DNA of 64,000 nucleotides from Botryotinia globosa. Its lineage: Eukaryota > Ascomycota > Leotiomycetes > Helotiales > Sclerotiniaceae. How positions within the stretch are numbered: the stretch's first letter is position 1; the number at the start of each line of letters is the position of its first letter. The position numbers were made by a program, and so were the translations under genes. Below are positions 11,202 to 22,945 of the stretch, one piece after another. Under the pieces are notes generated by a model, which made no database searches, was not told the DNA's origin, and saw only the letters and a list, made by a program, of their open reading frames with translations. The stretch is from positions 310,001-374,000 of the forward strand of contig RCSZ01000005.1 in assembly GCA_014898425.1 (NCBI GenBank), read 5' to 3'.

Positions 11202-13441
11202 AGGCAAGTGGAGTTGATCGTGAAGGGATGATGAAATGAAATGAAATGAAATGAAATTGGATGATTTTTACGATTAATGATGGAATGATGATCTGGGACT
11301 GCGAAGGTTTCTACGGTAATCCTCTGACACTTCGAGGGCCCGTGTTAGAAAGGGTTTTGATTGGTACGAGTTTCCTGTCTTCAGCCGTGGAATCTCAGGG
11401 TTATTTAATGATATGAAAAGGAAAATGAAAACACGAGCCAAAATAATTGAGTGGAGAATTACCTGAATAATCATGTGTGATATTTGAAATCACATCAAAT
11501 TTATGGCCGAGGAACCAGCTTGACCTTAATCAATATCATCTAACCGGCTGGCCTTGAGGTCATCAAAAGTATCCTTCGTAATTTCGAAGAAAGATAACAC
11601 CATGCCAACTGTAATATAGAAAAACACCCACCAAGAGCAACTTCTTCCCGAATGTATAAATCCACCACTTCATTCCTCAGGTGGCGCACGGGTTCTCCAA
11701 TCGAAAAATCTCGTAAGGATGATAGTAAAGATGTAAACATTATATATCAGGCTCGTTTAGAGCTTGTTTGTCCTCTACTCCTCGCACAACTGATTGAGGA
11801 ATAGCCTGGATGGACAACTTCATCTTCATCGTGCCCTGTTGTGAGAGACCAGTATTGGACCATGCCAAAGTCTATTCTATAATTGGGAGAAAACCAGCGT
11901 TCGAGCAACGATTATCAGCCCTCTTTCTTAAGAGATTCACGTTCATTGGTGGAAATGAGCTCCTTCTTTGCGTCTTTGCATCTTTGGATGCTTTCGAGAC
12001 GGCGTGGGAGAGAGAATCCATGGTTGATCTAGCTTCATCAGGTGAGTAAGAACTCGACGTAGGATTCTTCATAAAGAGTGGTTGTTAGATATGACTATGA
12101 TGTCGATGGATATTTACTCACGGTCAACTGCATGAGGAATAACCTTTCCCTGGGTTCGGAATAGCCGCGGCTCTGTCTGAAAGCTTTTTTGAATAGGCCT
12201 TGCTGGGTGAGAGAGAGATCTGGCATAGGTACAGACTGGTACGTAGCTCATGCAAGATTCTTGAGAAATGGTAAAATCTTTGAGATTGTAAGAAGTTAGA
12301 AATGAGATACACTTGACGCGTACCCGGAGCATATTTTTATTTGACTGAATGGCTGGAAAGAGGCTATACAGTCATCCTTAAATATTAACTTAAATATTAA
12401 GAATGAATACCATTCTGACCTCTAATCTTCAAGAATTCCGATGTGTCGGCAACAGTAGAATTGTTTCTTGTGAGGTTGAGCAATTCTTTGGCCGAAAACG
12501 TTCCGCACGAGCTTAAACGCCCTAGTATTACTAGCATCAAAACCCTGAATCATCCATCATCACTTGTCAAAACCATAAACTTTACAACAATTATTTCTAA
12601 CTGCCAGTACTTACTAGGTACCTGCCTACACCATTCAAAAATTTCAGATCAGGACTTCTGACGCATACATACCATACCGACTGTGAAACTCTTTAAAAAG
12701 ATGACTGGAAGCTACGAGTGTGCATCCATTGAAAGAGAATTGATGATTTTTGTTTGTGCTACCAATTTTCCTCGATGGCTTCAAGGCTTGTCATGGAGTA
12801 ACCTACCTACCTACATACGGTATCAGATCCGATGGCCAACCTTAATTCGGAGGTCCTTCTTGATTCGCGCTGTACATGCATATCGTCTCAACAAATACTC
12901 AGATCGCCGGCTCATGGTGCCCCAGACCCCCGTTTGGATTGGACAATCAAATGAGTGCTTCAGCTTGAATCTGTCAGCCGCAGCTTTATGAACACTGCTC
13001 ACCACTCAACCCAAAATCCAAGGCCAAAGAATCCTTCAATACACATGCATGGGGTTTCCTGTTGGTGGACGATTTAGTTTGGAATTCCGAGGGGGGAAAA
13101 TGTAGACGTGATAGAATGAAATGCCAGTGAAATGGTCGATCAGTCATCGCCAGTCGCTTTACGAAATGCCATGGCATGGTATGGTATCACCATCTCGGAT
13201 AAGTAATTTGGGCTCCAAATAAATGCACCACACAAGCCAAGATTCGCTTTCTGCAGCTCATTTAACAGACTCGGTATGTAAGTACATGATATGCAACAGA
13301 TAAGCCTCCACGTGAAGATAGGTGACAGGGTGAGTGACTACATAATCCCCCAAAGGTCGCAAAGCGAGGAGGGTATACCAACATTTTCTAAAATTTCGAT
13401 CAACTTCTTTGCATGCTCGTTTTCATTCATTACGACAGAAC
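11202..13441. other. Intergenic, no gene recognised
   Basis: A short (atgaa)n array sits at about 11232-11256. Several frames of 60-100 codons occur on both strands (11540-12332, 12443-12991). They lack domains, signal peptides and consistent introns. The last few hundred bases are the promoter region of the glycosyltransferase. Confidence 0.5.
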
Positions 13442-15119
13442 ATGTTCAAGCGACCTTTTTACTTTTCACTCGCGGCAACTTTTGCCTACATAGCATATTT
13501 ATATGCCGGAACTTCAACACAGAGTGAAGAAAATCACGTCGCGAAAAAGATTGGAGAATGGCGTGGAAAGAATAACACTGTGTTGTTTGTCACTAATAGT
13601 GAACATGGATTTGCAAATGTCTTTTTGGCAACCAGTCATGCTTTACTCACGGAATACAATGATCTCGATATCCATTTCGCCACGTTTGGAAAACTACAGG
13701 ATGACATTACTGCGATCTCTAATTTCGCACTAAATACGGGAAGTAAAAGAACTATTACTTTCCACGAATTGAAAGGTCCATCATACAAGAAATCTTTGAA
13801 CGGTGGTGGTTTCAACGTTGATTTGGCGATCAACTCACCTTCCCTCGCTGATTTCAACAAATTTTGCAGTAATTTGGAAAAAATGGTGATGCCCTGGACG
13901 GCTCCCGACTATCTTGATATATACAGAGAGATCTCTGATATATTGGATACTGTAGATCCAATCATTGTGGCTGTCGATCCAATATTTGGTCCTGGCGTTG
14001 ATGCTGTGAGAGCTCAGGGACGTAATCATGTTATCATCTCACCAAATACTCTGAAAGACAGTTTTGCAAAGTATCAACCTTGGGGAGCTGTACTTTGGAA
14101 GTATCCAGTGTAAGCAAATCAAAATTTCCGTCACAAATTGTACTCACACATTTAGTTTGAGTTCCGCATTTCCATATCCAGTGCCCTGGCACCTCATTCC
14201 TTCAAACATATACAGAAACCTGCGTCTCGCATACAGTGTGCTATTCGCTCCAACTACTTCTTCCAAGCGCGCATATCTCAAAGAAAACGGAATCGCAAAC
14301 CCCTTGGATTTTTTCACCGTCTATCACAAAGACTATCCATGGATATCCCAAAGTTCTGAAGAACTCGAATACCCTCTCGACATCATTCCTGCGAATGTAG
14401 TCCAATGTGGACCTATTTTTCTTTCAACAGCCACAGCTGCAGAACAAGATCCAGAATTATCTGAATGGCTTAATAATTCTCCAACGGTATTGATAAACCT
14501 AGGAAGTGTAGTAGACTACGATCTCAATGCCGCAACCGAAATGGCAAAAGCGATCAGAATTCTCCTCGACAACACTACTGTCCAGGTACTATGGAAATTC
14601 AACAAACGCCATGCATTCAACGATGAATTTCTGGATATACTCTCTCCGGATCTCGAATCAGGACGCATAAGGATGTCCAAATGGATAAAAGTCGATCCGG
14701 CCGTTTTGTTAGAGACAGGAAATATCATTGCTTCCGTCCATCATGGAGGAGCAAATTGCTTCTATGAAGCTATTGGGACGGGAATCCCTCAAGTCGTATT
14801 ACCCCTGTGGGTCGATCTTTATGATTATGCCGTAAAGGCTGAGTACCTGGGTGTGGGGGTTTGGGGTAGTAGGAAGGCGGCTCCTTATGTAAGTATCCTT
14901 TTTCAAGTCATTCATGTTCAGCGATTTCTAACACCAGAGCAGTGGAAAGCGGACGAATTAAGCACTGCATTTTTGCAAGTCGTAGGGGATAGCAAAGAGG
15001 CAATTTCGATGCGCAAAAAAGCAAGGGAATTAAGCTTACCATACAAAGCAAAGCCAGGTCGCATAGCCGCGGCTCACGAACTGGCAAAACTAGCACGATC
15101 CCCGGGCTCATCACTGTGA
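13442..15119 (+). CDS. UDP-glycosyltransferase (GT1-like), three exons
   Basis: Exons 13442-14109, 14156-14888 and 14943-15119 give 525 residues. Residues about 5-22 are an N-terminal hydrophobic anchor or signal. The N-terminal Rossmann half contains VLFVTNSEHGFAN. The C-terminal half has the GT1 UDP-sugar binding region: PTVLINLGS, VLWKFNKR, then HHGGANCFYEAIGTGIPQVV and LPLWVDLYDYA near residues 415-440. The second splice restores the usual GSRKAAPYW-KADEL join, which confirms the 14889-14942 intron. An in-frame ATG at 13409 would add 11 residues; the later start puts the hydrophobic segment at the N-terminus. It probably transfers a sugar to a lipophilic acceptor such as a sterol or secondary metabolite. 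The acceptor is unknown and no biosynthetic cluster surrounds the gene. Confidence 0.9.
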
Positions 15120-15202
15120 TTTGGAATCCGAGAGCGGATTCTATGACTAATCTTATCGTATACCAATAAGTTATGAATATGAACTTTTTATGAATCTCAT
15201 TT

Positions 15203-15345
15203 TGTAAGACTTGATTGAAGTAAAAGAGATAATATTAAGGATTAGGAGGCAAGGACCAAGATAATGGTCCTTGCTTACTTAATCTATACTAAGCTAATTT
15301 AGTGTATATACATATAATATATATTATATGTTTAAAAGTATAACA
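15203..15345 (-). repeat. LTR (left) of the gypsy-like element
   Basis: A 143-bp terminal direct repeat starting TGTAAGACTTG and ending TATAACA (TG..CA), preceded by CATTT. Confidence 0.92.
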
Positions 15346-17412
15346 AATATTATTAATAAAATAATATTTTATTCCAAAGCAAAAATAAAAAATATATTTA
15401 GTATTTATATTCTATTTCAATTATATATATAATCATTTCTCAAAAACCCTAATTAATTTTGCTAATATTCTTCTATCTAATACCCATCTATCTCACTTTA
15501 CTTTTTTTTCTAAAAAACAAATTAAATATTTAATCATTTTTTCTCCTTCTTTTCTATACTATACTCTTTTATATAGAATCTACTTAAAAATTAATTTTAG
15601 ATTCTATAAAATTCCTTATACAAAAGAGTAATAGTAGAGATTTTGTATAAGATTTGATATAAATTCGAGATATATAATACTAATAACTGGATATATTCTT
15701 ATAAACTTAGGTAGCTTAATTTAATAAATTAAATATTCAAATTTTTTTAACATTTTGAATAGATTTACAAATTATTACTCGATTTTTGTACTTCTATTTA
15801 CAATATTAAATATATTATACCCTCGATGTAATCTTAAAGAAATATAATCTCTAATTTTAAAAAATATAGGTTTGTATTGTTAATTGAAATAATGCTTTAT
15901 AAATATAACTGCAAATTTGATTATATCGATTGTTTCAATTATTGCAAGCTTGTATTTGATATTATTAGTAGGTTTTATTAGGTATACCTCTGCAACTTAC
16001 TTTATTGCTGATTCAAATCTAGCTTTTAAAAACAATAATTCTAATAATTCCATAATTACTTTTATTATAATATCAAATGGCTTTTTAATCTTTAATCTAT
16101 ATATAACTATGATAATAATAACACTTATACCTTGAAAAGTAGAATTTGATAAAGCTGCAAATAGGTATAATAGAATTGTTAGCTATTTTGAAATATCCTT
16201 TAAAATATTGAAATAATATCGAAAAGTAATCTCAATAATCTAATTAATTCATTCACTATTATTATCTATTTAAAGATATTATATTATACTAAATAATAGT
16301 TTAATATCTAATAAATTTATAATTCTTTTCCATATTTCAAATACAAATTTCTTATTTCGATTGAATATTATTATATAAGGTATTTCTTATAATATTAAAA
16401 GTAAATATTGAATTAAAGAATCTTTTTATTAAGTTATTATTTAAATAACTTTTTTTGAAATTAAAATAATTGTTTTGGATAGTTTGTTAGTAATTGATAA
16501 TATATAATCAAACAAATTTGGTATTGATTTAGATAAGATTAAAATGAAATTGATAAATATTGTATGGAAGATATATAATAATGTTAAAATTGGTTATAAT
16601 GATTTATAAGGTTGATATTTGGAGATTAATGATATTTTGTATTGATAGTAATAATAAAGGAAAAATTGGAATTTTTTCGAAATGTTAAAAATATAAAAAT
16701 TGAAAGAAACCTTTTTGTGAGTTCGATTATAATCAAAATGATTTAGTTGATTATGTGTATAATTAAAAATCTCTTTTTTTAATATTTTAAATATTATTAG
16801 TTTTTTTTAAGAATATATTGTATTAGCTTTTGTATATAGAATATTTTTTTTTAGATTGAAAAGTAATTTTGTAATATTGATTCCTAATTTATTGTTTTTT
16901 TTGATTTATTCGATTAGTTTAATATATTGTGGATTCAATATATATATTTACTTGAGTTTTTATAATTAAATCTTTTCAATTTGTAATATTATTATAGAAT
17001 AAATTATAATATTTATTATTTTGATATTATATATATACTTTATTTAAATCGATTTTTGTTTTTTCATTTTTTTATTAATAATATAAAATTATAATAAAAT
17101 ATTTAATATAATATTAAAGTATTTAAACTTATATTATATATCGAAGCGAAATCGAAAAAGATATTCAAAACTTTGTAAATAATGAAAATTCAATTGAATT
17201 AAAAAGGATATATTTATTAAAATCTAAATTATAATCTAAATACTTATAGAATGATCTATATATATTATTATTAGGAATTTCAATGATTTGATTAGATATC
17301 AAATTCTAGAAATTATCCAATACAAATCTACAATCTCTAATTCCATCAACCAATAATTCGATTTAATAAAAATAATCAATTATAACAAAAACATAATTAA
17401 TATAATAAATTT

Positions 17413-17667
17413 CTAAATAAACAGATCGATTATAAAATAATAAATTATATTATTTATCCTCTTCTTTGATATATCTATATCAATATATAATTTTTTTTTA
17501 AAATTGAAATAATATAAAATCAAAGATTTTTTAAAAACAAATTGCAATTTAATAAATGAATTTTTTTTTTCAATTATAATATCCTTGAATTTTAAAATTG
17601 TAATCAATCTTTTTCTTTTAATTTTTATAATAATATTATTTCTATAATTATATAATAAATAATTCAA
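17413..17667 (-). pseudogene. Gypsy RT/RNase H remnant
   Basis: An 84-codon minus-strand remnant with FVFKKSLILYYFN followed by DIDISKK. It lines up with the gypsy connection/RNase H junction (F-K-x-A-P-I-L-x-x-F-D ... E-T-D-A-S). Most hydrophilic residues are replaced by Ile, Asn, Lys or Tyr, the codons favoured by C-to-T and G-to-A decay. It is the best internal evidence for element class and orientation. Confidence 0.55.
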
Positions 17668-20600
17668 TTAACATTTTTGTTATTATAACACTACTAATAA
17701 TTTTGTATAATAAATTATATATTATTACAAATAATCAATAAATCCGAAATAATATTCTAACTATTTCAAAGATTAAAAAAAAATTAAAAATTGAATAATT
17801 GAAAGTTTGTTATTTATAAATATAAGATTAAAAGTATTAATCTTTTAATCAAATAAAACAATCGAAAAATAAACTAAATAATATTTCTTTAGATTCAAAA
17901 CAATATTTGTTTTTTTGAATTACAAAAAAATCTATTAAAAATATATTAAATAATTTTCAAATATACAATTAAAGATAACAATATTATTAATATATATTTA
18001 TATGAATTCTTTTTCTAATTTCAAAACAACATTAATACATCTCTAAATATAAATTAAAAAATTTCTAAATCTTATTATTATATAAATAAATATTTTTTGA
18101 TTACAATAAGATAATATAATAAAATACTTCTAATATTCCTTTTTAATATATTATTAATAAAAAAAACTAGTATAATTGATTATAAAAATAAAAGAATATT
18201 TAGTTATTATTATAATAATATTACTTTATATAAAAATCAAATATGTATTAAAAATTGCAATATAATTCAATAAATAAATATCTATAATTTTTTTTTTTTG
18301 ATATAATTTCTTTATTATTGATTACCTTTTTTTAAATATAAAAAATTAAAAAATTAAATGAAATTAGTTTTATTATTTATTTGAAATAATTTTGTTTATA
18401 AAATTTATTATAGATTTTGTTTATTAGACTTTAATTTTTTTGATTTATAAAATAAACTTTTGTTTTTTCTGGTTTGAATTTCTTTTTTTAATTTTTATAT
18501 AAATCTATTTTTATTTCCTTATCTTTTGCTATATTCACAAAACCCTTTTGATCCTTCCAAATTATAGAATTCATTTCAACTAATTCCTTTAATTACTACC
18601 TCTAACCTCTATTTTTATAAATTATAATTTTATTTAATAAAACAAATTTTTATTTAATAATTTCTAAATTATTAATACTTTTTTATTTCAGAATATTATT
18701 CATATTATTAATTATCTATAAAACAAAAGTTATTATAATTACAAATAATCTTTTTATTAAAAAATATTTTGTAAAAACAAAAATAATAATTGGTATTTGA
18801 ATAAAATAATAGATATTGATATTATTAATAATTATTATTGTTTGAGTATTAAAATCAATAATATTTTCAAGCTTCAAATTTCTATAAATCACTATCTCCT
18901 TATTTATAGGATTTTCGATTATAATAAAATTGAATATATTGGATATTAGATATACAAAGAATGTAAAGTTATTTTATAATAAAAGTTTATAAATTATATT
19001 ATAAATTAATAAAAACAATTCATTATCTTTATTATTATTAATAATTACAAATATTTGTAATTAAGATAGAATAATAATCTCATTTTTAATGTAAATTAGA
19101 ATTTTTCTTTTAATCTTATTTGATTATATTATAATCTTAGTTTACAATTTTATATATTAAAATAAAATCAAAATTCTATTATCAAAATTAATAATCTATT
19201 TTTCTAATATATTGATATCGTTTTCTATTAAAATCTTTATATCGAGCTGATTTATAATATAAATCTCACAATAAAAATAAACAATAATATTATTTGATAT
19301 TAAAAGATAGAAATCCAAATTTACAAATTAACTTATATTATATCTTTAGAAACTAAGACTATAAATATTCATAGTTTTTTTTATAATATAAATCTTTATA
19401 ATAAAATATATTTCAAACAAAAAAAAACAATCAATTAAACTTATACTACAATCTATATTAAAACAAATCAAATATATTTTATTTTGAAGATTACCCAATA
19501 ATATTTTAATCTTAATATATTTTCGATTTCTAAAAGTGTAATTTAATAAAGATTTATTAATTTCAATTATAAAACAAACTATTTGAAATTTCTATTAAAT
19601 CGAATATAAACCTTCAATATCGATTATTATAATAATTTATTCAGATTAATTAATGAGCTATAAAGTTTAAGATATTATATTTATTAATAAATTATTAATT
19701 TTGAATTATATAGAATATTTTATAAATCTATATTTTCTATATTAATTTTTAAAATAAATATATAACTTATTTTCTATTCGAAAAACCTTATTACAATTGT
19801 AATATCGATATTTGGATTCATCGATTTTAATAATCCAAAATAGCTTTTAATTATTTGATATATACTTGAAATCAGAATCCAAAAAGATAGGCCTTAATTT
19901 CTGATTTCTTTTATAAAAATACAAATCTTGAATATTTTTCTAATATATATTTTTGGATTTTATATCAATTGATATTTTAATATTCAAAGATTTGAATAAA
20001 ATCGAAGTAGGGTTTTATATCAGGTAAATATATTATATTTTTATTTTTTTGTTATTAATATTAGATTTATTATTTGATTTTTTATAATAACTTTTCAACT
20101 TTTGATAATATATTTAATTGTATATATAATTATTATAATCTTTTATTTCTCTATTTGCTTCAATAGATTTTTTTTTCATTTTTTTTTATATTGTAAACTC
20201 TTATTCTATTTATTCTATAATTTTATTTAATATTCTATTTTCAATAAAGTTTTCTATCTAATAAAGAAATGTTTTGTTTGATCTCATTTTTTATTTTATT
20301 AGTATTATATTTTTTATAAAAGTTAGAGAAATCCTTAAAAATTGAAAAAGAATAAATAGATTTATAATTATTTTAGTATTGTAATCTATAAAAAAAAACG
20401 CTTATTATTATATTGGTTGAATAAATAATTCTTTAGGAAATTGAAGTAATAGATATTAAATTAGTTATTCTTTTTGTAGCCGATTTGTTTTATGAAGATT
20501 GATAGATTTGTTTTTAATATAGATGTAAATATATGAATATAAAGTTTTGTAATTAGGTGATAATATATAATAAGCATCTAAATATATTCCGATTTTATAA

Positions 20601-21783
20601 TATCTATACTTCGATTAAATATTATAATATTTTGAATAAATTCCTTGGGATTCTTATATCGATATATATTTTTAATAATATACTTGAGTTTTTCTAATTT
20701 TTCTAATACTATACCTAATAATATACAAAAACATATCTCAAACTCGATACACTAATTTTCGATATTAGCTTTAAATCCCACTCATATTATATTAAATATT
20801 TTATTAATATACCACAATTCAACCTTTCCACATAAATATTAATTAAACTAAAAGATAACAAAATAAACAGTAAATAATCTATTAATAATATCTAACACCT
20901 TGGTTTTCATATAAACAATAAACGAATATATATTATAAAAAATCAAAATATTATCCATCATTCCAACAAACACACTTATTTTATTATCTAACTCGAAATA
21001 ATTTAAATCTTGAAAATGAAAATATAAAGTATCTATTAAAACAAGATTTGATTATATAAAAGCTTATATCACTTACAACAACTATTAGAATTATTTTATT
21101 ATAAAGGTTATAACTAATAATTTTATTTTATCTATCAATATATTATTATTGATATTACATAAAAATAAAACTTGATTATATATTTATATAAATAATAATA
21201 TACTTAACATTATAAAAAGTTGATTTTACCTTACAATTTATAAATCAAAAATAATATCAACAATACCTTAAATTACTTCAATCATTTGATTATAATTGTT
21301 AAATCAATTAATAAATATATTAAATATTTCAAAAGTATTAATAAATATTATAAAATTATTGATTGATAATAATTTTTAAATAATAAAAAATATAATCTAA
21401 TTATTTACATTTAAATTGAATAAAACCCAAATGATTACTTCCTATTATTGAGATAATAATTTGTTACAAACTTTTGATTACCAAATAAAAAACAAATTGA
21501 TTAAAACTATTTTATTAATAATCTTTTGAATGAATTAATCAGATTACACTTTTAATTTAATAATTGAATTACTAATCATTACCATAAAAATATAGTTTAG
21601 TTACCTCACCTATTATGAAATTAAATTACTCTAACCAAATATAACAAACCTAAAGTTATCTATTACTTAAAAAAAATATAAAAAGGATTTAATCATAAGA
21701 AATATAATATTATAAAAGAAAACCTAATATTATAAACTAATAATCAACTCTATCCACAGAAAAACCATAGATTTACTACTATA

Positions 21784-21926
21784 TATAAGATTTGATTGAA
21801 GTAAAAGAAATAATATTAAGGATTAGAAGATAAGGATCAAGATAATGGTTCTTGCTTACCTAATCTACGCTAAGCTAATTTAGTGTATATGCATGTGATA
21901 TGTATCACGTGCTTAAAAGTGTAACA
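21784..21926 (-). repeat. LTR (right) of the gypsy-like element
   Basis: A 143-bp repeat matching the left LTR with transitions only, ending GTGTAACA and followed by the CATTT duplication. It keeps CpG sites (ACGCT, CACGTG) that are mutated in the left copy. Confidence 0.92.
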
Positions 21927-22225
21927 CATTTCCTTCAAATAAGTTGAAATAACCTTGGAAATAACAGTCTAGACACTTTCTAAATATGGTGGCGCAGATC
22001 ACCTTGGTTCCTGTCGCTCCCGCCACCTCCGCTTCCCCGCTAAGACATTGCATCGTCATAGACGCTAGGGATATCCCTTGGCACATAGCTAACTACATAA
22101 TAAGGATGGAGAAGTATTATATCCTTTCCCGTACTCCTATGCTAAAGAAACATTTATTTTCAAAATTCCTTCAATCAATCGATCCATTCCATTCCATTAA
22201 TCAAACATCAACAATAACCCCAAAA

Positions 22226-22667
22226 ATGTATCTCCCAAATGCCCAAAGTATTTTGACCGCAGGTCTCGCTATGACCGGCACCCTCGCCAAACGTATGTTT
22301 TCCACTGCCACTCCCACTCCCTCTCCAAAACCCTACTAACCCCTCCTCAGCAAAAGAAGTAGCCTCCGGACACGTTCTCGACTACGCGGTTGAAAGCTGT
22401 CTCGACAGCGACAACAACCGACGCTGCACAGCGCCCTTCCTCGTGACGGGTAGTTCCTGCTACAAAATTGAATGGAGCGCCGACGGGGTACTCTCTCACA
22501 CTACGGTCGAAGTACGCGATGCGGGGAGTGATGAGATTGTGTATTATCGCGATACGAATGGCGAGTGGGAGAGTAAGAAGGGAGAATTGGTGTATTTGGA
22601 TTTCAAGCCAAAGGTGCCTGGCCAGGGAAATAATACGGTGGATTGGAGTGTTAGTACTTGTAAATAG
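22226..22667 (+). CDS. Small secreted protein, uncharacterised, two exons
   Basis: Exons 22226-22292 and 22351-22667 (intron 22293-22350, GTATGT..CAG, with CTAAC branch site) encode 127 residues. Residues 1-21 are a signal peptide. The mature protein has four Cys in ESC, RRC, SSC and STC contexts and ends close after the last one. It includes CYKIEWSADG and VYYRDTNGEWES. GC content and codon use are normal despite the AT-rich retrotransposon ending about 300 bp upstream. An upstream in-frame ATG at 21986 would hide the signal peptide and read through the intron, so 22226 is preferred. No family is recognised. Confidence 0.75.
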
Positions 22668-22945
22668 GTTTGGGGGTGGGATGTGTATGGGTGGGTAAAC
22701 GGATTGGAGAGGGTATTGGCGTATTAAGTGGTATTGGTGTGTAATGGAGCGAGTGTAATGTATGATAACTAATGTAAAGTTGATGTATTTTTATTGCTGT
22801 GACATTCTATGACATGAAATCAAAGATTTCTTTATTTGTATTTTGTCCATCAAAATCTTGTGATGATTCCAGTATGGATTCATGAGTACAATCGAGCCCA
22901 TTCCAAACTATACGGCTTTTGCTTGCCATAATATCGCCTGAAAAA

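Larger units (their letters stand above)
15203..21926 (-). mobile_element. RIPed Ty3/gypsy-like LTR retrotransposon, 6.7 kb
   Basis: Two 143-bp direct repeats (15203-15345 and 21784-21926) delimit the block. Identical 5-bp target duplications CATTT lie at 15198-15202 and 21927-21931. The interior is extremely AT-rich with no long frame. One surviving minus-strand segment (17413-17667) resembles gypsy RNase H, so the coding strand is minus and the right-hand LTR is the 5' LTR. Left and right LTRs differ at about 20 sites, all transitions, as expected from RIP. The insertion lies 83 bp downstream of the glycosyltransferase stop and about 300 bp upstream of the next gene. Confidence 0.92.

Noticed and set aside
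19800..19920. Possible integrase-like peptide (AYLFGF) on the minus strand
   Set aside because: Only a few residues are readable between stops, and the position does not fit the order implied by the RNase H remnant.
15350..21780. Mitochondrial DNA insertion (NUMT) as the explanation of extreme AT content
   Set aside because: The block has matched 143-bp LTRs, a perfect CATTT target duplication and an RNase H-like remnant, so it is a RIPed retrotransposon.
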